Positions 53,353-62,688 of a DNA stretch of 64,000 nucleotides are shown here, piece by piece; position 1 is the first letter of the stretch; each line of letters begins with the position of its first letter. The stretch lies in contig DASUGD010000271.1 of assembly GCA_036274195.1 (NCBI GenBank), forward strand, positions 23,220 through 87,219. Reading direction: 5' to 3'. This stretch comes from JAJKIV01 sp036274195 (lineage in GTDB: Bacteria > Gemmatimonadota > Gemmatimonadetes > Gemmatimonadales > Gemmatimonadaceae). The notes under the pieces are model-generated. The model was given only the letters and a program-made list of their open reading frames with translations. It made no database searches and was not told where the DNA came from. The position numbers and the translations under genes are program-made.

Positions 53353-55556
53353 GGTGTTCGCTCCCACGCACAGCTGCGCGCATAACGAGCGAGCGCGTTG
53401 TCGATCGGTGGCATGATCCACCCTCGCTCGCTCGTCAGCGCTGAGAACTTGGGGCGCGGCGCGGCCAGCCGCAGCTCCGCGAGCGGCACACCGCGCAGCG
53501 AGGCGGGGTTCACGCGCGCCATTCGTGCGGCGCGCCTGGCCAGCTCCTCCCACGTCAGCGCGCCGTCGCTCGTGAGGTGCCAGAGCCCGCGCTCGTTGTC
53601 GATGGCGAGATCGAGCACCGCGTGAACCAGGTCCGGAACGTACGTCGGCGACACGACCATGTCGCTCGCCGCGACCCACTCGTCGCCGGCACTCAGTGCC
53701 CGAAGCGTTCGCGTGACGAAGTTGTAGTCGTCGTGCTCGCCGAAGAACGCGGCCGTTCGCACGACGAGCGCGCTCGCCGCGGTGGCGAGAATCGCCGCCT
53801 CCGCGTCGGCCTTCGTGCGCCCGTACTCCGAGAGCGGGTTCGGCGCATCGGACTCCACATACGGCGCGGCTTTCTCCCCGTCGAAGACGAGGTCTGTCGA
53901 GAAGGCGACGAGCTTGATGTCCGTCTCGGCGCAGGCGCGGGCGAGCGTGCCTGCGCCGCCGACATTCGCGCTTCGACACGCCGGGGCCTCGCACTCGGCA
54001 TCATCGACGCGCACGAAGCCGGCACAGTTCACCACACACCATGGGCGCACGGTGCTCAGCGCGTGCACCACGCGCTCGTAGTCGGTGACGTCGAGATCCG
54101 CGCGCCCGACAGCGAGGCTCGTGAGACCGCGCTCCGCGCACGCACGTGCCACGGCTCGTCCTAGCGTGCCATGTGCGCCAACGATCAGGACGGGCCGCGC
54201 GGCTCCATTTCGGTGGACGAAGGGAGGCGACGTTGTCGGCTCCGCCTGAGCGCCATGTGGTCTCGATGACGAAGCCGGAGCGACGGGATACGCGAGCCGC
54301 TCGTGACACCGCCACCATCCCGGCGCATCGAGGACGGGATGATCGAAGGCACCGCAATTCGCGAGCGACCTGACCATGTGGGCGAGCAGCGTCGGGCGAG
54401 CGTGAGGCGCGCGAATGTCGAACAGGCCGGGCTCGTACTGGCCCTCGTCCCGGGTCAGGAGCGACGACCAGTCGAACGCGCCGAACGCCGACCACGCCGT
54501 GACCGCGCGGACATCGCCCCCTTCACGCCGCAGTCGCGTCGCCGCGTTCCACACCTCGGACAGCCAGCGGAGCTGCTGCTCGCGCGTACAGGCGAGTTGC
54601 GCTTCGGTGACGGCGATCGGCAAGCCGTAGCGTTGCCATGCCTCCCGGATCAACACGTACGGGCCGGCCACTCCGTCACCCAACACGCGCACCGCTTCGA
54701 CATCCGCATAACGATGGCGGCCGTTCCCTCCCCACGACTCGGCCGGATACCGCGTCAGGCGGTGATCGAGGAACCGCTCGCTCGTCAGGTAGTGGTTGAG
54801 CCCCAGGATGTCGGGCGGACACGGACGCTGCGCGAGCGGCGCGAGCTCGCGGTCACGGACACCCGCCCAGCGCAGATAGTGGGCAACGGGGTGATCGCCG
54901 GTCACTCTGCCGAGCAGGAGGTCGAACGTCAGCCACCGGCGTTCGTTCTCGAAGTCGGCCTGATACTCGAGCACCTCGGTGGCGTACGTCTTTCCGAGAT
55001 CTTCGGTCTGCACGAGCCGCGCGTGCGGCGTCACTTCGCGAATCGCGCGCATCGCGTCGCCGATCGCCCGGCACTGCACGACCATCGCGCGACCGAACGC
55101 GCGCGGGGATCGGGCGTGGGGATACCACATGCCATACAGCGTCGCGAAGCGCGCCGTCGTGAGTGGCTCGTTGATCGGTGTGTAGTGCTCGACCCACGGA
55201 TACCGCCTGGCGACCGTTCGCGCGAACGCCGCAAAGCGCGCCGGGAATCGAGAGCTCGTCAGGTCGAGGTCGCGCGGGCCACTCCCGTGATGCAGCAGTG
55301 TGACGATGGGTGTGATGCCGTGAGCGCGAATCCGGTTCAAACCATCATCCGTCCACGCCCACGCCCGATCGCCTAACGCGCACACGCGCTCCCACAGGAC
55401 CGGGAAGCGCAGGGCGGTGATCCCGAGGGCGGCGAGCCGATCGAGCTCGTCCGGGAAGTCGTACAGCCCACTTCGCTCGAGCTGATCGAAATACCTGTCG
55501 CCGACCCGGTTGTACGAGCACTCGATGCCGCCCCAGACCGCGATACCCATGTCCAT
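53349..55556 (-). CDS. Fusion of a GH1-like glycosidase and an RmlD-like sugar-nucleotide reductase
   Basis: A 735-residue two-domain enzyme. Residues 1-~400 form a GH1-type barrel with acid/base TPINEP (near 127) and nucleophile-position VTEAQL (near 317). Residues ~460-735 are a Rossmann-fold sugar-nucleotide reductase of the RmlD family: VLIVGAHGTLGRAVARAC, NCAGFVRVDDAE, FSTDLVFDG, and Y-x3-K in LSEYGRTKADAE. A linker (about 410-455) is Pro/Ser-rich. RmlD reduces dTDP-4-dehydrorhamnose. The fusion sits between a glycosyltransferase and an FAD protein, suggesting surface-glycan metabolism. Confidence 0.88.
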   Translation of the reverse strand: MDMGIAVWGGIECSYNRVGDRYFDQLERSGLYDFPDELDRLAALGITALRFPVLWERVCALGDRAWAWTDDGLNRIRAHGITPIVTLLHHGSGPRDLDLTSSRFPARFAAFARTVARRYPWVEHYTPINEPLTTARFATLYGMWYPHARSPRAFGRAMVVQCRAIGDAMRAIREVTPHARLVQTEDLGKTYATEVLEYQADFENERRWLTFDLLLGRVTGDHPVAHYLRWAGVRDRELAPLAQRPCPPDILGLNHYLTSERFLDHRLTRYPAESWGGNGRHRYADVEAVRVLGDGVAGPYVLIREAWQRYGLPIAVTEAQLACTREQQLRWLSEVWNAATRLRREGGDVRAVTAWSAFGAFDWSSLLTRDEGQYEPGLFDIRAPHARPTLLAHMVRSLANCGAFDHPVLDAPGWWRCHERLAYPVAPASSSRPHGAQAEPTTSPPFVHRNGAARPVLIVGAHGTLGRAVARACAERGLTSLAVGRADLDVTDYERVVHALSTVRPWCVVNCAGFVRVDDAECEAPACRSANVGGAGTLARACAETDIKLVAFSTDLVFDGEKAAPYVESDAPNPLSEYGRTKADAEAAILATAASALVVRTAAFFGEHDDYNFVTRTLRALSAGDEWVAASDMVVSPTYVPDLVHAVLDLAIDNERGLWHLTSDGALTWEELARRAARMARVNPASLRGVPLAELRLAAPRPKFSALTSERGWIMPPIDNALARYARSCAWERTP

Positions 55557-55573
55557 CGCCCGCGCTCGAAACG

Positions 55574-56842
55574 CTAGGCGACGATCGCGCCGTCGTTCCC
55601 CGCGCCGGTTCGACGTCCCGGCGCGATTCCCGATGCCGACCGTTTCGGCATCGCGATGCGGGGACGGGCATCGCTGTTACTGCGCTGGTCACCCACGGCC
55701 TGGACGATCAACGCGTCCATCGCCGAGACGATCGACTCCCAGGTGGCCGCCTGTGCGCGAGATCTGCCGGCGGTGATCCGAACGGGATCCGGCTTCAACG
55801 AGGATTCGATCGCGTCCAGAAAACCTGCCGTCGTATACGCGACATGCACGATCGGCGTGAAGTGGCGTACGACGTCCGGCACGGCGGTGGACACGATCGG
55901 CCGGCCCGCCGCCATGTATTCCAGCGTCTTGGTCGGGTTGATGTACTGCGTCGCATCGTTCAGCGCGAAGGGCATGAGGCACACATCGAAGCCCTTCACG
56001 TATTCGGGGAGCTTCGCATACAGCCGCTGACCGAGCCAGTGAAGGTTCTCACGCTGCGGCAGTTCCGCCGGGTCGACCTTGGCCGTCGGTCCCACGAGCA
56101 CGACCGACCCGTGAGCGAAATGCTCGGCCAGTCGCGCGATCAACCGGTAGTCGAGGCGTTCGTCGACGACACCGAAGTAGCCCAGCACGGGGCGCGGCAG
56201 GTCACGGAGCTCCGGCGCAACGGCGGTGTCGTCGCACAGCGCGCGAGCGAAATGCGAGGCGTCCACGCCGCAGCCGAAAAAGTGGACGTTGGCGTGGTAG
56301 CGCGACTTGGACTCGAAGAGATGCTGTCCGCCGGTGAACACGACGTCGGCGCGATCGAGCAGGAACCGCTCGCACTGCACCAGCTCAGGCGGCGCGAACC
56401 GGAACTGCGAGAGCTCGTCCATGCAATCGTAGACGACGCCCCGCTCGTTGAAGGCATCGACCATGACGGGCGCGGGCAGCGGCGTGTAAAACCACTGGAC
56501 GGGGCGATCGAACACTCCTGCGAGCGTGCCGCCATCCCCGGTCAACTGTCGCAGCAACGATCGGACGGCCACCGCTGTATCGAAGCTGGACCCGCGCAGT
56601 CGCGCTGGGAGCCGAGGGATGACGCGATGCACGCGCGCACACGGTGACGTCAGGTCGAATCGTGCCGCTCCGACGTCGTCCCCGAAGACCGGTTCCTCGA
56701 CGAACAACACCGCACGGCTCCGGGCAAAGCGCGACAGGAGCTGCTGCGGGCGCTGCCACACGTAGTCCCACCGCAGATGACTGTGGACGATCAGCGGAGA
56801 CGATCCAATGGTCGGAGGCGTGCGTGCATCACTCATGGGCAT
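55574..56842 (-). CDS. Glycosyltransferase (GT-B fold, family 4-like)
   Basis: A 422-residue GT-B transferase. The N-terminal half reads LIVHSHLRWDYVWQRPQQLL, a pattern of sugar transferases that act on polysaccharides; the C-terminal half has LGYFGVVDERLDY, VVLVGPTAKVDP, LHWLGQRLYAKLPEYV and INPTKTLEYMAAGRPIVS, where the Glu of the E-x7-E-like motif contacts the sugar-nucleotide. The start could be MPM at 56842 or MSD two codons later. It lies 17 bp upstream of the GH1-RmlD gene in the same operon. Confidence 0.88.
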   Translation of the reverse strand: MPMSDARTPPTIGSSPLIVHSHLRWDYVWQRPQQLLSRFARSRAVLFVEEPVFGDDVGAARFDLTSPCARVHRVIPRLPARLRGSSFDTAVAVRSLLRQLTGDGGTLAGVFDRPVQWFYTPLPAPVMVDAFNERGVVYDCMDELSQFRFAPPELVQCERFLLDRADVVFTGGQHLFESKSRYHANVHFFGCGVDASHFARALCDDTAVAPELRDLPRPVLGYFGVVDERLDYRLIARLAEHFAHGSVVLVGPTAKVDPAELPQRENLHWLGQRLYAKLPEYVKGFDVCLMPFALNDATQYINPTKTLEYMAAGRPIVSTAVPDVVRHFTPIVHVAYTTAGFLDAIESSLKPDPVRITAGRSRAQAATWESIVSAMDALIVQAVGDQRSNSDARPRIAMPKRSASGIAPGRRTGAGNDGAIVA

Positions 56843-57037
56843 CCGGCGGAGATGATGGAAGCTCTTGTAGTTGGGCTTCCAACCACGAGCAATTCACATG
56901 CCCCGGGCGGCACGGCCGTGCGGTGAAACGCGATGCCTAACGCGGCATAACGTCGGCCGACGCGCTCCCCGCCGCGCCGCTGCGGTGCAACCATCGCCGA
57001 AACCGATAGTTGGCTTCGCCCGCGAAGCCGACGCCGC

Positions 57038-58255
57038 CTACGCCCGCGCGCGGACTCCGTGCTGAGCGAGCGCGACGCTGTCGCCGTCAGCCGCGACGAC
57101 GCCGCTCCAGCTTGCCACGATCTCGCGATACCGGTGCGCAACCGGCCGCGGCCGTCGGTCGAGATCGTAGAGCCCAACCGGATGCAGATCGTTGCGCTCC
57201 ACACGGAGCCCGTGTTGCCAATCGATCTGGTCGGTCAGCGAGTACCAGGTGAACCCGCACACCGGCACGCCTGACGAGCGCAGTGCGATCACGTCGCTCC
57301 ACTGTCCGTCCAACCACTCCACGGCCCGCCCGCTCACCTGGTTCGTCTCGCAGTGGAACAGCGGGAGTCCGTAGCGCTGGTAATACTGCGCCGCCAACGC
57401 GCGGAACCCCACGCCCTGGCGCGCCGTCGTGCACCGGCCGCTGGCGGCAACGCGATGCTCGCAGGTCAGATAGTAGTCGGTACCGAGCCAGCGCTGGCCA
57501 ACGCCACGCCGCTCCCGGAAGAAGCTGAGGTCGTTCGACGTGACGCCGTGCTCGTTGAGGTAGGCGGCCATGCCATGGCCCAGCTCCCTGCCTAACGTCA
57601 TGTCGAGCGAGAGGTGCTTGATACCGTTGAGCCGATCCGCTTCCTTCCTCGCCGATCGCCCGGCCGCGTGGAAATACTCGATCGACTCCCCTTGCACGAT
57701 GACGGCGTCGGGCCGTTCGGTGAGAATGGCCTCGACGGCAAGCTCGTGCGCCATACAAAGGTTGCGGAGCGCACGAACGAACGTCGCGTCACTCGCCTCA
57801 CACTCGTTCCACCATCCCCGAAGCGCCGAAAAGCTGGCGCAGATGAAGATCTCGTTCACCGGTGTGAAGTAGCGAACCCAGGGATACCGCCGCGCGAACG
57901 TTCTCGCGTAATCGGCAAACAGCACCGGGAACGCCGCGTCCTGAAAACCGCCGAGCCAGGACGGGACCCCGAAGTGGCAGAGGTCCGCAATGACCTCGAT
58001 GCCAAGGTCCCGCAGCCGCTCCATGGGCGCGTCCGCCGAGTCCCACTCGTAGCGGTCCGGGGCGACGTGGGTGCGGTAGTATGGCGGCCCATACCGCAGC
58101 GCGTTCAGTCCGAGCTCACGGACCAGGCCAAAATCCTCTTCCCAGCGCGCGTAGTGACCGCATTTCTCCATCTGGTCGATGCGCACGCCGGAGGCGAGCG
58201 TGGGATAACTGTTCTCGATGCCGGTGGCGAAGAGAAAGGAAGAGGCGGGATGCAT
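57038..58255 (-). CDS. GH1-family glycosidase-like protein
   Basis: A 405-residue barrel protein of the GH1 clan. It has LNALRYGPPYYRTHVAPDRYEW-type start, DLCHFGVPSWLGGFQD, the acid/base motif TPVNEI (near 127), GTDYYLTCEH, the nucleophile-position FHCETNQ (near 295) and FTWYSLTDQIDWQHGL. Its relation to the GH1 half of the fusion is clear by eye. The start at 58253-58255 has a weak ribosome site; the frame is open for 46 further codons. The 195-bp gap to the glycosyltransferase gene holds a GGAAGC/GCTTCC hairpin and one CCTAACG site. Confidence 0.85.
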   Translation of the reverse strand: MHPASSFLFATGIENSYPTLASGVRIDQMEKCGHYARWEEDFGLVRELGLNALRYGPPYYRTHVAPDRYEWDSADAPMERLRDLGIEVIADLCHFGVPSWLGGFQDAAFPVLFADYARTFARRYPWVRYFTPVNEIFICASFSALRGWWNECEASDATFVRALRNLCMAHELAVEAILTERPDAVIVQGESIEYFHAAGRSARKEADRLNGIKHLSLDMTLGRELGHGMAAYLNEHGVTSNDLSFFRERRGVGQRWLGTDYYLTCEHRVAASGRCTTARQGVGFRALAAQYYQRYGLPLFHCETNQVSGRAVEWLDGQWSDVIALRSSGVPVCGFTWYSLTDQIDWQHGLRVERNDLHPVGLYDLDRRPRPVAHRYREIVASWSGVVAADGDSVALAQHGVRARA

Positions 58256-58518
58256 CTCAGGTGCAGCCAGACCGATACGGCAACAGGGATCGCAGACGCC
58301 ATCAGGATGCTGATGAGCGTCGCTACAGGATATGGTACCCACGTCCAACGACGGAGTTTTGTGTTGGACGACAGACGGCGCGCTACGCCACATGTGAATC
58401 GCGAAGGAAGCGCTTCGAACAATCGGCCGCGCGCGGCTCGGTGCTTGCGACCCACCCGCAGCGTTTCACGGGGGCTCGAGCCCCCCTTGGCATCAACTCG
58501 TTGTTCGAGGAGCAGCAG

Positions 58519-59124
58519 ATGGCAGCAGAAAAGCTCAACGGGAAGCGCGTCGCCATCCTGGCGACCGATGGCGTTGAAGAGGTCGAGCTGGTCGAACCGC
58601 GGAAGGCACTGGACGCGGCGGGCGCGCGCACCTCGCTCGTCTCCCCGAAACCCGACACCATCAAGGCATGGCAGCACGACCATTGGGGCGGCGAGCTCCG
58701 CGTTGATGTGCCGCTCGAGCGCGCGAACGCCGATGACTTCGACGCCCTGCTCCTGCCCGGTGGTGTGATCAATCCCGACAAGCTGCGCCAGGACGAGCGG
58801 GCCGTGCGATTCGTGAAGTCGTTCTTTCAGGCGGGAAAACCCGTCGCCGCGATCTGCCACGGGCCCTGGATGCTGGTGGAGGCGGACGTCGTCCGCGGCC
58901 GTACGGTGACGTCGTGGCCGTCGCTGCGCACCGACCTGCGCAACGCCGGCGCCGATTGGGTGGACCGGGAGGTGGTGACGGACGAGGGGCTGGTGACGAG
59001 CCGCAAGCCGGACGACATTCCGGCGTTCAACCGGAAGATGATCGAGGAGTTCGGCGAAGGCGTGCACGAAGGGCAGCGGCGGGCGGCTCGAACGACGAGT
59101 CAACCCGAGGCTGCGGCTGGCTAG
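58519..59124 (+). CDS. DJ-1/PfpI family protein
   Basis: A 201-residue protein of the DJ-1/PfpI superfamily, related to E. coli YhbO. It shows RVAILATDGVEEVELVEPRK, the conserved Glu in the first loop, DALLLPGG and the nucleophile elbow AICHGPW with Cys113. Family members are proposed glyoxalases/deglycases or proteases acting in stress; the exact reaction is disputed. ATG 58519 follows GAGGAG by seven nt. It is divergent from the GH1 gene and followed by two inverted-repeat elements. Confidence 0.93.
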   Translation: MAAEKLNGKRVAILATDGVEEVELVEPRKALDAAGARTSLVSPKPDTIKAWQHDHWGGELRVDVPLERANADDFDALLLPGGVINPDKLRQDERAVRFVKSFFQAGKPVAAICHGPWMLVEADVVRGRTVTSWPSLRTDLRNAGADWVDREVVTDEGLVTSRKPDDIPAFNRKMIEEFGEGVHEGQRRAARTTSQPEAAAG

Positions 59125-59153
59125 TCAATCGCAGGTGAGGTGTCGGCGGGATC

Positions 59154-59234
59154 GGCCTGTATGGCAGAATTGCCATAGCACAGATCGTTGCCTGGTACAT
59201 CCGAGCTTGGTGTGGCAATTCTGCCATCCAGGCC
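59154..59234. repeat. Inverted repeat with 22-bp arms (one mismatch)
   Basis: GGCCTGTATGGCAGAATTGC (59154-59173, arm to 59175) is repeated inverted at 59213-59234 with a single mismatch, around a 37-bp centre. Each arm also contains a smaller TGGCA/TGCCA dyad. It lies 30 bp after the DJ-1 stop, so it may act as a terminator, but no T-run follows. No gene is visible in 59125-59496. Confidence 0.55.
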
Positions 59235-59285
59235 CGTCCCCTCTATCGACACCTGGCGATCGAAAGGGCGTCGGAGTCGTTTGAT

Positions 59286-59492
59286 CATCCGGCGGCGGCA
59301 TGGCCAGTCCCACGTGGGTCAGTCGCCAGTGAGGAGTGATCAGGCATCAGGGTCCATTTCCTGGAGTTGCGGGAGGAGCACAGCCGGCCCCCAGGCCGCT
59401 TGGGTCACCCAGCGGAGGAAACTGGATCTGATGCCTGATGACTAACAACTGAGGACCGACTCACTTGGAACTGGCCATGCCGCCGCCGGATG
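59286..59492. repeat. 207-bp element bounded by perfect 23-bp inverted repeats
   Basis: The 23-bp unit CATCCGGCGGCGGCATGGCC plus AGT (59286-59308) is repeated perfectly in inverted orientation at 59470-59492. The inverted match continues imperfectly inward (CCCACGTGGGTCAGTC against CCAAGTGAGTCGGTC). The inner part contains GTGATCAGGCATC and its inverted GATGCCTGATGAC. The same unit occurs twice near 20752-20842. It ends 5 bp from the stop of the beta-helix gene and probably is a MITE or REP-like element. Confidence 0.7.
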
Positions 59493-59496
59493 CCTA

Positions 59497-60489
59497 TCAC
59501 GTGTACGACTTCTCCGCCCACGTGAGCCGACTCTCGACGTTCTGCGGATCGTGCGCATCGCGCTGGTAGGCGTTGTTGCCCCACGTGACGTTGGCATTCG
59601 CGTGATTCGGCGCTCGGACCGGGCACACCTGATGCGCGCCGAATGCGCCGAACGTGTTGCCCGAGATGGTCGCCACCTGCGGGCCGGCGCCTAACAACGC
59701 GATGCGCGGGACCCGCTGCTTGCCCCCACCGAACCGGCAGCCCGTCACGCTCAGCGGACCGGCGTGTCGCAGGAGAATGCAGTCGCCATCCGCGTGCAGC
59801 TGGTCGGCCTCGTAGCGCACGCCGGTGAGCGTCACCGGCTGTGATGCTGTCGTGGGACCGCTGGTCACGAGTAAACGGCCACAGGCCTCGAAGCCCACGC
59901 CCTCGATGACCACCGGATCGCCGACGCTGGAGAGGACGATACCGATCTGGCACACCGCGCCCGTGCCGCCGATCCAGACGAACGACGAGCTCGCGCTCAC
60001 CGCCGCGTGCACCGACTCGGCGCGACACTGCGTGAGCACGTGCTCCTTGGACTGCTGGCCGGAGAACACCCACGCCGCGTCGGTACAGCCGTACACCGAG
60101 CACGAATCCCATCGCCCGTGCTCGTTGTTCTCGTCGATCGCGCTGGTGTAGTCGTAGCCGCGACGCGCGCGCGCGTTGCCGAAGATCCGCACGTCGTGAA
60201 ACTGATGCAGCGTGCTCGGGATGACGCCCTTGCCGCTCTTCGTGCGCCGGATGAGGAACACGGCCGTACACGGCGTCTCGCACACGACGTCGATGTGCTC
60301 GATGACCGACTCCCGGCAGTTCTCGAGGGAAAACACCGGGTCCGTCGGCGGGCCGCGCCACACGAATCGTGGTCGCTTGCCGTCGGCCCGTCGGGCGATC
60401 GTCAGGCACCCGTCGAGATCGCGCAGGCGCACGGTCTGACGAAGCTCGACAGTCTCAGGGTCGCAATGGAAGATTATCGGGCTCGTCAC
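59497..60489 (-). CDS. Right-handed beta-helix repeat protein
   Basis: A 330-residue protein with many short strands of the parallel beta-helix type: LTGVRYEADQLHADGDCILL, ISGNTFGAFGAHQV and VTGCRFGGGKQRV, with repeated G-[ILV]-x-[ILV] coils from residue 40 on. No signal peptide is visible. The fold occurs in pectate lyases, phage tailspikes and surface proteins; no catalytic motif is evident. I start at GTG (60487-60489), eight nt after GGAGG. It is divergent from the acetyl-CoA synthetase gene across 76 bp. Confidence 0.65.
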   Translation of the reverse strand: MTSPIIFHCDPETVELRQTVRLRDLDGCLTIARRADGKRPRFVWRGPPTDPVFSLENCRESVIEHIDVVCETPCTAVFLIRRTKSGKGVIPSTLHQFHDVRIFGNARARRGYDYTSAIDENNEHGRWDSCSVYGCTDAAWVFSGQQSKEHVLTQCRAESVHAAVSASSSFVWIGGTGAVCQIGIVLSSVGDPVVIEGVGFEACGRLLVTSGPTTASQPVTLTGVRYEADQLHADGDCILLRHAGPLSVTGCRFGGGKQRVPRIALLGAGPQVATISGNTFGAFGAHQVCPVRAPNHANANVTWGNNAYQRDAHDPQNVESRLTWAEKSYT

Positions 60490-60565
60490 ACGATCCTCGC
60501 CTCCGGTGCCAGACTCCCTCGCAACGTCGTCGCTCGGCCGGAGCCGCGCAATAATCCAATCGGAC

Positions 60566-62668
60566 ATGCCAGCCGCTCTCGACCCGATCCTCAAGCCGCG
60601 CACCGTCGCCGTCATCGGCGCGTCGCGCTCGCCGAGTCACATTGGCCATCAGGTCACCGCGAATCTCATTCAGCACGGTTTCACGGGCTCCGTCTATCCG
60701 GTGAACCCGTCGGCCAGGGCGGTGTGCTCGGTCCGGTCGTACCCCGATATCGGCTCGGTGCCGGACTCCGTCGATCTCGCGGTCATCGTCGTGCCGAAGC
60801 ATCTCGTGGTGGACATCGCCGGCGAGTGCGCCGACGCGGGCGTGCGCGGCCTCGTGGTGATCACCGCCGGCTTTCGCGAGATGGGCGAGGCTGGTGCCGA
60901 GCGCGAACGGGCGCTCGCCGACCTCGTTCGGTCCCGCGGCATGCGCATGGTTGGCCCCAACTGCCTCGGCGTCATCAACGCCGACCCGGCGTTCTCGCTG
61001 AACGCGACGTTCGGGCCGGTGATGCCGCCATTCGGCCCGGCAGCCCTCATGTCGCAGTCCGGTGCCATGGGCGTGAACATTCTCGACTACGCGCGCGAGT
61101 ATCAGATCGGGCTCGCGCAGTTCGTGTCCGTCGGCAACAAGGCGGACGTGAGCAGTAACGACCTGTTGCTGCAGTGGGAGGACGACCCCGCGGTTTCGAC
61201 GATCCTCATGTACGTCGAGAACTTCGGGAATCCGCGCCGGTTTCTCGAGACCGCGTCGCGCATCACGAAACGAAAGCCCATCATCGCCCTCAAGGCCGGA
61301 CGCTCCGCGAGCGGCGCGCGCGCCGCATCGTCACACACCGGTGCGCTGGCCGCGAGCAACGCCGCGGTGGACGCACTGCTCGCGCAGGCCGGCGTGCTCC
61401 GCGCGGCCTCGGTCGAGGAGCTGTTCGACATGGCGATGGCGTTCGGCGCGACGGTTCGGCCCCGGTCTCGCCGCACTGCCGTGCTCACGAACGCCGGTGG
61501 TCCCGGCATCCTGGCCGCCGACGCGCTCGAGGCGAACGGCCTTGCCGTCGTGGAGCTGCAGCCGGAGACTGTGGCCGCGATGAAGCCGCTCTTCCCCGAG
61601 GAGGCGTCCATTCGCAATCCGGTGGACATGATCGCGTCGGCCCGGCCCACGAGCTATCGGCAGGCGCTCGAGGTCCTGCTGTCCGACGCGGGGGTCGACT
61701 GCGTCGTCGCCGTATTCGTTCCCCCGTTCGGCGTGAGCCAGGCGGCGGTGGCCGAGGCGATCGTGAGCGCGGTTCAACAGCGTCCCGGGAAAGCCGTGGT
61801 GGCCGTGCTCATGGGACGCAGCGGCCTGTCGGAAGGCCGGGCCGAGCTTCATTCGGTGGGCGTTCCCGCCTTCGTGTTTCCGGAGTCGGCGGCGCGGGCG
61901 CTCGCCGCGTTATGCAGGTACCAGGAGTGGTTAGGCAGGCCAGCGGCGACGATGACGCCCTTGCCCGTGGACCATGACCGGGCTGCCGCCGTGATCGCGC
62001 GAGCGCGCGCCGCTGGCCGCGCCCATCTCGAGCAGTCCGAGGCGCTCGAGCTGTTTTCGTCGTACGGCATACCGACCGCCCCGGCCAGGATCGCCCGGTC
62101 GGCCAACGAGGCGGGGAGCGTTGCGACGGAACTCGGCTTCCCTGTCGTCATGAAAGTCGTGTCGCCGGACATCGACCACAAGAGTGACGTGGGCGGCGTG
62201 ACGCTCGGCATCGAGGACGACGCTGCCGCGCGGGCGGCGTACGACGACATGATGCGCGAGGTCAGGGGTCGAGCGCCTAACGCGCGGCTCGAGGGCGTGC
62301 TGGTACAGCCGATGGTTCGCGGTGGCCTCGAGACGATCGTCGGCGTGAGTCACGACCGCCTTTTCGGACCGCTCGTCATGTTCGGGCTTGGCGGGATCTA
62401 CGTCGAGGCACTGCGCGACGTGGTGTTCCGCGTCGCCCCAATCAGCTCGCTCGATGCCGAGGACATGCTCGACGGCATTCGCGGCACGCCCATTCTCGCC
62501 GGGATGCGCGGTCGCCCGGGCGCCGATCGCGGCGCGCTCGTGGACGTGCTCCGTCGCGTCTCGCAGCTCACGGTCGATTTCCCGGAGATAGAGGAGCTCG
62601 ACCTCAATCCACTGCTCGCGTTCGAGGACAGGGTCATCGCTGTAGACGCACGAGTGCGACTTGTTTGA
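60566..62668 (+). CDS. Acetate-CoA ligase (ADP-forming), fused alpha-beta
   Basis: A 700-residue NDP-forming acyl-CoA synthetase. The N-terminal CoA-binding domain starts VAVIGASRSPSHIGHQVTANL; the succinyl-CoA-ligase-like domain includes GPNCLGVINADPAF, SQSGAMGVNILDYA and the phospho-His motif ASSHTGALA (near 255); the C-terminal ATP-grasp domain has GFPVVMKVVSPDIDHKSDVGG and EELDLNPLLAFE. It interconverts acetyl-CoA, ADP and phosphate with acetate, CoA and ATP, a route used in fermentation. The ATG at 60566 has no strong ribosome site. The gene is followed by a short tandem repeat and MITE copy B. Confidence 0.93.
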   Translation: MPAALDPILKPRTVAVIGASRSPSHIGHQVTANLIQHGFTGSVYPVNPSARAVCSVRSYPDIGSVPDSVDLAVIVVPKHLVVDIAGECADAGVRGLVVITAGFREMGEAGAERERALADLVRSRGMRMVGPNCLGVINADPAFSLNATFGPVMPPFGPAALMSQSGAMGVNILDYAREYQIGLAQFVSVGNKADVSSNDLLLQWEDDPAVSTILMYVENFGNPRRFLETASRITKRKPIIALKAGRSASGARAASSHTGALAASNAAVDALLAQAGVLRAASVEELFDMAMAFGATVRPRSRRTAVLTNAGGPGILAADALEANGLAVVELQPETVAAMKPLFPEEASIRNPVDMIASARPTSYRQALEVLLSDAGVDCVVAVFVPPFGVSQAAVAEAIVSAVQQRPGKAVVAVLMGRSGLSEGRAELHSVGVPAFVFPESAARALAALCRYQEWLGRPAATMTPLPVDHDRAAAVIARARAAGRAHLEQSEALELFSSYGIPTAPARIARSANEAGSVATELGFPVVMKVVSPDIDHKSDVGGVTLGIEDDAAARAAYDDMMREVRGRAPNARLEGVLVQPMVRGGLETIVGVSHDRLFGPLVMFGLGGIYVEALRDVVFRVAPISSLDAEDMLDGIRGTPILAGMRGRPGADRGALVDVLRRVSQLTVDFPEIEELDLNPLLAFEDRVIAVDARVRLV

Positions 62669-62688
62669 CCCACGAGTACGACTTGTTT
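62649..62688. repeat. Tandem 18-bp repeat at the end of the synthetase gene
   Basis: CACGAGTGCGACTTGTTT (62649-62666) is followed, with a period of 22 bp, by CACGAGTACGACTTGTTT (62671-62688), one mismatch apart. The first copy encodes the protein's end and stop; the second abuts MITE copy B. It may be a replication slip linked to the insertion. Confidence 0.7.
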
